12,280 nucleotides of DNA from Clostridia bacterium (lineage in GTDB: Bacteria; Bacillota; Clostridia; Oscillospirales; CAG-272): NCBI GenBank assembly GCA_017648425.1, contig JAGCJD010000095.1, positions 1 to 12,280 of the forward strand, read 5' to 3'. The stretch's first letter is position 1. The number at the start of each line of letters is the position of its first letter. Under the pieces are notes generated by a model, which worked only from the letters and a program-made list of their open reading frames with translations, searched no databases and was not told the origin of the DNA. Of this stretch, positions 6,679 through 12,280 are shown piece by piece. Made by a program: the position numbers and the translations under genes.

Positions 6679-7632
6679 ATGAATTTTTCAGCGCTTCTTA
6701 CTACCATAGCAACTCTGTTCGTAATGCTCATAGTTGGCTATATTGCAGGTAAATTAAAAATAATAGACGAGGTTGCCTCAAAAAAGCTGTCCTCGCTCAT
6801 TCTCAAAATTTCTCAGCCGGCTCTTATCGTGTATTCGATAGTCAAAATGCAATATTCGGCAGAAAACTTAAAGCTTGGACTTCAAACGATACTTCTCTGC
6901 TTTATATTACACTTTTTCCTTGCGGGACTTGCATTCCTTGCCTGCTTGAAAATAAAGACACTCGACGAACGGAAGATACTTGAATTTTCAATGATATTCG
7001 GCAACACGGGCTTTATCGGAATTCCAATAATGGAGTCGCTTTTCGGAGATGTGGGCGCATTCATGGCGGCATTCAATATGGTAGTGTTCAACACGCTTTT
7101 GTGGACGCTCGGTCTTTCGATTTTCGCGCGTAAGCGTGACGATATAAAGCTTACTGTAAAGCAGGTGCTTATCAATAAAGGAACTGTTCCGAGCGTTATC
7201 GGAATTGCCATTTTTGTTATCCCCGCCTTTTGGAGTGGCTTTAAGCTTCCCGCATTCGCGCTTTCCTCGCTCTCATATGTAGCGTCACTCTGTACCCCCG
7301 TATCCATGTTTATAATCGGCGCTCTGCTTTCACGCAGAACGGCAAAGCAGATATTCGGCTCGCCCAAGGTATATTACCTGTCGCTGTTCAAGCTTATAGT
7401 TTCACCGCTTCTCATATGCGTTATAATGAAGCTGCTTGGCTTTGACCAGATGTGGATATTGTTCTCGGTAGCGCTCACCTGTATGCCCACCGCTACCTCA
7501 GTTTCCATGCTTGGAGAGGTCTACGATGTAGCGCCCGGATTTTCCGCTCAGGGCGTGGGAACAACATCTCTGCTTTCCATAGCGACAATGCCGTGCATTC
7601 TCTGGCTCGCTCAGAAAATAATTGAATTGTGA
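6679..7632 (+). CDS. AEC-family (auxin efflux carrier-like) transporter
   Basis: A 317-residue permease with about ten predicted membrane helices. The start FSALLTTIATLFVMLIVGYIAGKLKIIDE, the SLILKISQPALIVYSI helix, the FGNTGFIGIPIMESLFG block (about 109-125) and the C-terminal LTCMPTATSVSMLGEVYD block are hallmarks of the AEC family. Bacterial members include carriers for malate and other carboxylates; the substrate cannot be told from sequence, and the 'auxin efflux' name should not be taken as function. AAAGGA lies nine bases before the ATG. It is the last gene of the rightward operon, with a strong terminator 32 bases after the stop. Confidence 0.92.
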   Translation: MNFSALLTTIATLFVMLIVGYIAGKLKIIDEVASKKLSSLILKISQPALIVYSIVKMQYSAENLKLGLQTILLCFILHFFLAGLAFLACLKIKTLDERKILEFSMIFGNTGFIGIPIMESLFGDVGAFMAAFNMVVFNTLLWTLGLSIFARKRDDIKLTVKQVLINKGTVPSVIGIAIFVIPAFWSGFKLPAFALSSLSYVASLCTPVSMFIIGALLSRRTAKQIFGSPKVYYLSLFKLIVSPLLICVIMKLLGFDQMWILFSVALTCMPTATSVSMLGEVYDVAPGFSAQGVGTTSLLSIATMPCILWLAQKIIEL

Positions 7633-7664
7633 TATAAAGCCCTTTAATGGGTAATTTGCAAATA

Positions 7665-7707
7665 AAAAGAGAGAACATTTCGGATTTACCGATTTGTTCT
7701 CTCTTTT
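7665..7707. terminator. Bidirectional rho-independent terminator
   Basis: AAAAGAGAGAACA (7665-7677) and its exact complement at 7695-7707 form a perfect 13-bp stem. An inner CGG/CCG pair lies in the 17-base loop. Rightward the stem ends in TTTT; leftward it ends in TTTT followed by TATTTG. It closes the rightward operon ending at 7632 and the leftward cluster ending at 7808. The 100 bases between it and 7808 hold no gene that I can see. Confidence 0.9.
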
Positions 7708-7807
7708 CGCTTATGCTGATAAAGTTAAGAATTTCCCCTATTTTACTCGCTTCGTAAAACAGTGAAATCTCTACACATTCCTTTCTTCGTCAAACACAAT
7801 ATTGGTC

Positions 7808-8494
7808 TTATCTAAAACGCTCGGCGTACAAATGGGGCGTTGCCGAAAAGCACTTCAATTGAGGAATTGAATATTCCTCGTTGTCATTAAATTTAATTAC
7901 GGTAATTCCTGTGTGACACATTTCAAAATGATTGCAAATATATGGATACGGTATATCAAAAAGACAACTTAAAAATGCTCTTCCAAATCCTTCGTGAGCA
8001 AACAGCGCTATCTTTTTATCATTTGGAGAAATGATCTTATATCTACCGCTGTATCTTTCGTGCTCATAACCAAATCTGTAAAACAGATTATCGCATTCGT
8101 TATAGACGCGCTCCATGCTTTTTTCATAATGATAGTCAACAAGCTCAGAATGCTTATACCATTCATATCCCAGCTCTTTGATGCTCTTATCGGAAAACAA
8201 TGCTCTTGCTTTGTCGCTCTGGAAAAGCCATTTTTTGCCGTTCCCATTTTCTATTGAAAATTCATTCCATGCGTGACCTTCATTAGCAAAGTCCAAAAGC
8301 TCCGCTTTAAGCCCCAATACCTCACAGGTAGGCTCTGCCGTTTGCATGGCTCTATTAGATGTTGATGAATATATTTCGTCAAGTCCAATATCCAAAAAAT
8401 ATTTTGAAAGCGCCTTTGCCTGCTTATGACCAAGCTCTGTAAGCGAGTCAGGATTGTAAATTGGTTCTCCATGCCGTATATAATAGAATACCAT
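7808..8494 (-). CDS. Histidine phosphatase superfamily protein
   Basis: A 228-residue soluble protein of the phosphoglycerate mutase-like (histidine phosphatase) fold. The catalytic RHGE (R7, H8, G9, E10) is at the very N-terminus. The second arginine is in STSNRAMQTA (R48), and the second catalytic histidine is H167 in FAHEG. The middle portion (about 75-160), with WNEFS and KKWLFQSD, is a cap-like insertion I do not recognise. These enzymes remove phosphate from small molecules or proteins and the substrate is open. GAGGT lies five bases before the ATG. It follows the MFS gene by 68 bases on the same strand and may be the last gene of the glucuronide operon or have its own weak promoter; nothing in its sequence ties it to sugar breakdown. 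Confidence 0.85.
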   Translation of the reverse strand: MVFYYIRHGEPIYNPDSLTELGHKQAKALSKYFLDIGLDEIYSSTSNRAMQTAEPTCEVLGLKAELLDFANEGHAWNEFSIENGNGKKWLFQSDKARALFSDKSIKELGYEWYKHSELVDYHYEKSMERVYNECDNLFYRFGYEHERYSGRYKIISPNDKKIALFAHEGFGRAFLSCLFDIPYPYICNHFEMCHTGITVIKFNDNEEYSIPQLKCFSATPHLYAERFR

Positions 8495-8554
8495 ATTTAC
8501 CTCAAAAATATTTGTTTTGTAATTATCGTTTTATACTGTACGCAAATAACGGAT

Positions 8555-8567
8555 AATAAGCCTTATT
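8555..8567. repeat. Small palindrome at the end of the MFS gene
   Basis: AATAAG and CTTATT flank a single C and overlap the MFS stop codon. It is too tight to form a good hairpin and has no U-tract. It could be a protein-binding site ahead of the phosphatase gene or simply chance. Confidence 0.25.
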
Positions 8568-9879
8568 GCTTCATTACCTTCTGCTTTCCGACAACAAATA
8601 CCATAACAGCAAGAGCTATAAGAACAAGCAGACATGATATTCCGCCAAGCAGCTGCTGACCATACAGCTTGATTCCAAACAGCTCGTTTCCGTTATTCTG
8701 AACTGCTTTAAGTATTCGGCTACCGAGCAAGGACGCTCCAAAGCCACACAGACCGCCAATGCAGTTCTTGATAGCCAACGCCTCGGTTATGTAATTCGAG
8801 TCAACATAGCTGTACGCAATGTTAAACGAGTTCTGATTAAGTCCCGCTATGGCTACCGCATGGAAAATAGTATAAAAGGCTATAAAATACCATGTCTTTG
8901 GCGTGGTAAATACCAGCGTCAGATATCCAAGCGCTAGTATGCAGAGAGCTACCGACATTCCCGATGCAAACGAATGCTTGTCGGAATAGCGACCAAAAGG
9001 CTTGGAAACTGCCATTCTCGTTATATTTCCTGTAATATTGATTACCTGAATTATAAATACACTTATTAAAAGATCCTTGACCTTGAATGTACCAAGGAAG
9101 CCGTTTGTCATATATACTGCCACATTGTATATAATTGTAAAAAGAATGACCGAGCGGAAATTTTTATTTCCAATGGTGTTTGATATTATATCCTTAAAGT
9201 GCTTTCTCTCGCTCTGCTCTACGGATGCGGTTTCTTCCTTTTTTATCAGCAACATACAAATAATATCTGATGCCGATATGATAAATGCCATAATGGCTAT
9301 CATCATAAAGCCCTGCTCTATCCTACCGCTCGCCTCCATAGTGTCGAAGATATATCCGACCGCCAGAGTGAAAATTATACCCGTTGCCAAAGAGATCATC
9401 TCCTTAGTTGCCGAATAGGATGCGCGTTTGGTAGGCGACACATATGAATTTGCCCATTTATAAAGCACATTCAACACAAGATATTTGCTTGAATACGCCA
9501 CAAGAATGAAGCTCATTATCACTACCTTTACCGTTGTGCTGCCTATGGGAATAAATGGTATGACATAAAGCGATGAGAAAAGCAAACGGCTGGCTGAATA
9601 AAAGATAAGCGTTACCGTCTTTGCGTTCATTTTCAGCTTATAAAGGAAAAGCGAAAATATCTGAATTACAAACGCGAGGGTAATGAAGGATGAAATGATA
9701 CCGATTGTCGTATCATCAAGTCCCAGATGGCTCAAAAGCTTTGTCAAAAAGGCATCGGTCACAAGGAGGGACAACAGATACTCAAAGGTACACTGCGCCA
9801 TATAGATGTTTCTTGAACGCCTATACTCCGGAGTTTGAAATTTATCGTTTTGTTCTTGTATAGTATTACTTGTACTCAC
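8563..9879 (-). CDS. MFS transporter, probable glucuronide or sugar importer
   Basis: A 438-residue membrane protein with about twelve hydrophobic segments, an N-terminal soluble tail (about 1-25) and a charged central loop (about 210-235, KKEETASVEQSERKHFKD) between two six-helix halves, as in the major facilitator superfamily. It lacks the features I associate with the GPH sugar-cation symporters that include the E. coli glucuronide carrier UidB. The start is GTG at 9879 with AGGGG six bases upstream. It begins 11 bases after the beta-glucuronidase stop, so the two are surely cotranscribed. Context makes uptake of a glucuronide or of released glucuronate the best guess; substrate and direction are inference. 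Confidence 0.85.
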   Translation of the reverse strand: MSTSNTIQEQNDKFQTPEYRRSRNIYMAQCTFEYLLSLLVTDAFLTKLLSHLGLDDTTIGIISSFITLAFVIQIFSLFLYKLKMNAKTVTLIFYSASRLLFSSLYVIPFIPIGSTTVKVVIMSFILVAYSSKYLVLNVLYKWANSYVSPTKRASYSATKEMISLATGIIFTLAVGYIFDTMEASGRIEQGFMMIAIMAFIISASDIICMLLIKKEETASVEQSERKHFKDIISNTIGNKNFRSVILFTIIYNVAVYMTNGFLGTFKVKDLLISVFIIQVINITGNITRMAVSKPFGRYSDKHSFASGMSVALCILALGYLTLVFTTPKTWYFIAFYTIFHAVAIAGLNQNSFNIAYSYVDSNYITEALAIKNCIGGLCGFGASLLGSRILKAVQNNGNELFGIKLYGQQLLGGISCLLVLIALAVMVFVVGKQKVMKQ

Positions 9880-9890
9880 AACTATCCCCT

Positions 9891-11570
9891 TTATTTATCC
9901 AATATATTTCCCCATCTTTGACGCAGGAAATGCGCAGACAGCTTAGGTTGTCTATCCTTAGTGAAAACACCTTTTCTGTTTCCTCGTACTCGGGTTATTC
10001 CCTGCTTGGTTTTGAAATCCGCAAAGTTCCATACATGCTCACCTATGCAAAAATCAAATTCGTCAAATGCATTGCAATTTTCCTTGATGTATTCAAGTTG
10101 AAATTCTTCTGAAAATGATTCTGCCGGGATAGCATGTAATCCCTCAATGGTATCTGCGCCAAATTCCGTGACTATGATAGGCTTTTGATATTTATCGTGC
10201 CACTTTTGTAATTCTTCTTTCATTTGTTCGTAAACAACTGATAGATCTCCATGGTCGAAATACCAACCGAAATATCGGTTTATAGAAATAACATCTGCGT
10301 ACTTTGAAGCCAGCGTCTCGTCTGATTTATAAAGCTCAACTATCGTTACAGGACGATCCCATACACTCTTCGTATATTCGATAACATCCTTGAAATAAGC
10401 CTCACTTTCAGCTTCCTTAGTTTCTGCCTCATTAGCTACGCTTATCATAATAACAGAGGGGTGATTTTTATCACGGTCATAAAGCTGACTTATAAGCTCC
10501 TTATGAAGCTTCAATGTCTTCTCATTAGCGCCCTTCTCACCAAAATTTTGCTCCCAATGGATCATACCAACAGCAGGCACTTCGTCAATAACGAGCATTC
10601 CGTATTCGTCAGCAAGATCCATTATTTCCTCACTGTAAGGATAATGGCTCGTTCTGAACGAGTTTGCATTTATCCATTTAAGAAGCTCAAAATTACGAAT
10701 GTTTACCGCGCAGCAGTTGCCTTTTCCAAGCAAGAAAAAGTCCTCGTGCATTCCAAATCCTTTGAGGTATATTGGCTCATCATTAAGAAGAAGCTTATCT
10801 CCCTTTACTTCTATTTTTCTTATTCCGAATCTTTCCTCGTATCGGTCGCATTCGCTTTTTACTACAAGGGTGTACAAATATGGATCTCTTGTTGACCATA
10901 GATGAGGATCATCTATAATGATCTCCGAGGATTCTGACTCCAAAATAAGATTTTTTTGTTTATCCAAAATTTCAAAGCGAACATCGTCACAGCTTGTATC
11001 TACATCTATCTTGATCTTTCGGTAATCTCCATCAACGGCTGTATGTATAGTTATATCCTTGATATTTTTCTTGGGCACACTATAAACCAACACATCTCTG
11101 TGTATTCCGGTGAAATTATAGAAATCAAAATTAATTATCTGTTTTCCGTTTTTAATTCTTCCCGCGGGAAATGTTTCCGCGTCAAGTCGATTATCGATAA
11201 CAACAGAAAGCCTATTTGTTTTTTGAATATTTTTCAGAGCCAGGTCAATAGGTAAAAATCCGTTTGTTCCCTCACCTATAAAAACTCCGTTCAAATAAAC
11301 ATCACATTTATGGCTGGTAGCACCTATGCGCAAACGATATTCCATATCACCATTTAAAGGAATAGAAAAATCTGTTTCGTACACTACCTTTCCTACATGT
11401 TTTTGAACATTTGCATCTGTGACAAGCTCGTTCATGCTTGCAGGAACTGCCATAGGGGTATAGTTCTGCAACGGAATGCAAGGATCATAGCTTTCATTCA
11501 GCGTCTTAAAATGCCATATTCCGTTTAAATTAAGTACGCTTCTGTATTCATTACTTTTTGGATATATCAT
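9891..11570 (-). CDS. uidA: Beta-glucuronidase (GH2)
   Basis: A 559-residue GH2 enzyme with the usual order: sugar-binding beta domain, immunoglobulin-like domain, then TIM barrel. The acid/base is E381 in ISVANE and the nucleophile is E469 in IIVTEFGADT. The stretch WNFADF and the signature VRGNRKGVFTKDRQPK carry N531 and K533, the Asn-x-Lys pair that binds the glucuronate carboxylate and separates these enzymes from beta-galactosidases. DFYNFTGIHRDV matches the E. coli enzyme's active-site region. The segment between PAVG and RDKNHP is about 30 residues against about 41 in E. coli, so Loop 1 is short. No signal peptide, so it is cytoplasmic. The ATG at 11570 has AGGAG five bases upstream; an upstream ATG at 11624 overlapping the SDR stop lacks a ribosome site. 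It is noticeably AT-rich. Confidence 0.93.
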   Translation of the reverse strand: MIYPKSNEYRSVLNLNGIWHFKTLNESYDPCIPLQNYTPMAVPASMNELVTDANVQKHVGKVVYETDFSIPLNGDMEYRLRIGATSHKCDVYLNGVFIGEGTNGFLPIDLALKNIQKTNRLSVVIDNRLDAETFPAGRIKNGKQIINFDFYNFTGIHRDVLVYSVPKKNIKDITIHTAVDGDYRKIKIDVDTSCDDVRFEILDKQKNLILESESSEIIIDDPHLWSTRDPYLYTLVVKSECDRYEERFGIRKIEVKGDKLLLNDEPIYLKGFGMHEDFFLLGKGNCCAVNIRNFELLKWINANSFRTSHYPYSEEIMDLADEYGMLVIDEVPAVGMIHWEQNFGEKGANEKTLKLHKELISQLYDRDKNHPSVIMISVANEAETKEAESEAYFKDVIEYTKSVWDRPVTIVELYKSDETLASKYADVISINRYFGWYFDHGDLSVVYEQMKEELQKWHDKYQKPIIVTEFGADTIEGLHAIPAESFSEEFQLEYIKENCNAFDEFDFCIGEHVWNFADFKTKQGITRVRGNRKGVFTKDRQPKLSAHFLRQRWGNILDK

Positions 11571-11575
11571 AGTCT

Positions 11576-11580
11576 CTCCT
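11576..11580 (-). promoter_or_regulatory. Ribosome binding site fixing the beta-glucuronidase start
   Basis: AGGAG, within a longer GAGGAGAGA run, lies five bases before the ATG at 11570. The longer reading frame, which begins with TTG at 11627 or ATG at 11624, would add about 18 residues with no ribosome site and no resemblance to the N-terminus of beta-glucuronidases. Confidence 0.7.
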
Positions 11581-11593
11581 CTTTTGAATTTTG

Positions 11594-11611
11594 TTGATAG
11601 TAAGCTATCAA
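11594..11611. repeat. Inverted repeat between the SDR and beta-glucuronidase genes
   Basis: TTGATAG (11594-11600) and CTATCAA (11605-11611) are exact complements around the four-base loop TAAG, inside the 53-base gap ahead of the beta-glucuronidase start. There is no U-tract after it, so it is not a terminator. It could be an operator for a glucuronide-responsive repressor, or an mRNA hairpin that sets the relative amounts of the two proteins. A poor -10-like TACTAT on the minus strand lies in it. Confidence 0.5.
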
Positions 11612-11623
11612 TATCTTTCAGCA

Positions 11624-12280
11624 TCAAACGCCGCTATATGCGGAAAATCCTCCGTCAACGGGAATAACCGTTCCCGTTACAAAGCCACTCGCTCTGTCGT
11701 CAGCAAGCCAGAGAAGTGCGCCAAGAAGGTCATCAATCTCACCAAAACGCTTCATAGGTGTAGCGGTGAGTATTTTGTTTGTTCTCGCCGTGGGTGTGCC
11801 GTCCTCATTAAAAAGAAGACCTCTGTTCTGGTTTGTTACGAAAAATCCTGGCGCAATAGCATTACAACGAATGCCGCAGGGCGCAAAGTGAACTGCGAGC
11901 CACTCCGTAAAGTTAGAAATACCTGCCTTTGCCGCAGAGTATGCGGGAATCTTTGTCAAGGGTCTGAATGCATTCATAGAAGAAATATTTATGATATTTC
12001 CTCCGCTCTCTACCATATCGGAAGCAAACACTTGTGTTACAAGGAATGCAGATGTGATATTAATATCAAACACGAACTTAAAGCCCGACTCATCTATGCC
12101 GAAGAAATCCTTAGCCACCTCTGTATCCGGGGTCATAATTTCGTTATCACATGTAGCTCGGGGATTGTTGCCACCAGCTCCGTTTATAAGGAAGTTTACT
12201 TTGCCCCACTTGGCGTTGACCTCTTCCTTCGCCCTTGCGATATCATTCTTATCAAGACAGTTGCAGGGTACTGCAAGAGC
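11624..12280 (-). CDS. uxuB: SDR-type D-mannonate oxidoreductase (fructuronate reductase), N-terminus cut by window edge
   Basis: The open frame enters at the window edge and gives 218 residues of a short-chain dehydrogenase. The N-terminal nucleotide-binding glycine motif is outside the window. Seen are NGAG (33-36 of the visible part), the catalytic serine in INISSMNAF (S101), YSAAK (Y114, K118), IAPGFFVTNQNR and the C-terminal GFVTGTVIPVDGGFSAYSGV. The insertion GNNPRATCDNE after NGAG and the ISSMNAF and FFVTNQNR stretches are typical of the YjmF/UxuB SDR group, which reduces fructuronate to mannonate with a nicotinamide cofactor, one step after glucuronate isomerase. This agrees with the adjacent beta-glucuronidase. 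An internal ATG at 12136 is not the start. Base composition is near 50% GC in the sampled lines, unlike the next gene. Confidence 0.88.
   Translation of the reverse strand, partial: ALAVPCNCLDKNDIARAKEEVNAKWGKVNFLINGAGGNNPRATCDNEIMTPDTEVAKDFFGIDESGFKFVFDINITSAFLVTQVFASDMVESGGNIINISSMNAFRPLTKIPAYSAAKAGISNFTEWLAVHFAPCGIRCNAIAPGFFVTNQNRGLLFNEDGTPTARTNKILTATPMKRFGEIDDLLGALLWLADDRASGFVTGTVIPVDGGFSAYSGV

Noticed and set aside
6882..7367. A 161-codon minus-strand open frame inside the AEC transporter gene
   Set aside because: It mirrors a clear membrane transporter and has no ribosome site or family signature.
7741..7759. Inverted repeat TTTTAC/GTAAAA with a seven-base loop, possible second terminator after the phosphatase gene
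   Set aside because: The stem is only six mostly A-T pairs with no U-tract on either strand; the much stronger hairpin at 7665-7707 is nearby.
11571..11627. Longer beta-glucuronidase starting at TTG 11627 or ATG 11624
   Set aside because: No ribosome site precedes these codons, and the extra residues do not resemble the family N-terminus; the ATG at 11570 has a strong AGGAG.
11624..12136. SDR read as a complete short gene starting at ATG 12136
   Set aside because: The frame is open to the window edge, and the residues before this methionine contain the conserved NGAG region, so the gene is simply cut by the window.

Overview
The window reads as chromosomal DNA from an anaerobic, spore-forming member of the Clostridia, probably a gut species. 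Three genes on the left (yqfC, yqfD, ylbJ) belong to families largely restricted to endospore formers. The right end is a glucuronide-use cluster of the kind common in intestinal Firmicutes. Ribosome binding sites are strong and Gram-positive in style (AGGGGG, GGAGG, GAGGT). No tRNA, rRNA, CRISPR array, insertion sequence or phage gene was seen. Nearly every base is coding or short intergenic DNA, and no gene-free stretch exceeds about 175 bases. These lineage statements rest on remembered family features, not on a search.

Left block (1-3286). A leftward operon yqfC-yqfD-phoH (phoH cut by the window edge) has 4-base overlaps or gaps between genes. It diverges from a rightward ylbJ-like gene across 97 bases holding candidate sigma-E-type promoters. 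ylbJ runs tail to tail into leftward rnhA (RNase HI) with two bases between the stop codons. No terminator fits there. Instead a hairpin with a U-tract, readable only leftward, sits inside the first codons of ylbJ, so the rnhA transcript may run antisense across almost all of ylbJ.

Middle block (3287-7707). rnhA and a five-gene rightward operon are served by back-to-back sigma-A promoters, each with 17-base spacing. The operon encodes a Nudix hydrolase (ADP-ribose pyrophosphatase type), a membrane-anchored glycerophosphodiester phosphodiesterase, a DUF1015 protein, a family 4 uracil-DNA glycosylase with an iron-sulfur cluster, and an AEC-family permease. It ends at a perfect 13-bp stem terminator that also serves the opposite strand. 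The genes look like housekeeping, repair and metabolite-cleaning functions and do not form one obvious pathway.

Right block (7708-12280), all leftward: an SDR-type D-mannonate oxidoreductase (UxuB, cut at its N-terminus by the window edge), a GH2 beta-glucuronidase with the Asn-x-Lys glucuronate signature, an MFS transporter, and a histidine-phosphatase-fold protein. The likely flow is import of a glucuronide, release of glucuronate, isomerisation to fructuronate by an enzyme not in the window, and reduction to mannonate. The beta-glucuronidase gene is visibly more AT-rich than its neighbours in the lines I sampled and is preceded by a perfect inverted repeat.

No clearly new multi-gene system is visible. 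The most interesting signals are the antisense terminator inside ylbJ, the short-loop beta-glucuronidase in its operon, and the uncharacterised DUF1015 gene.
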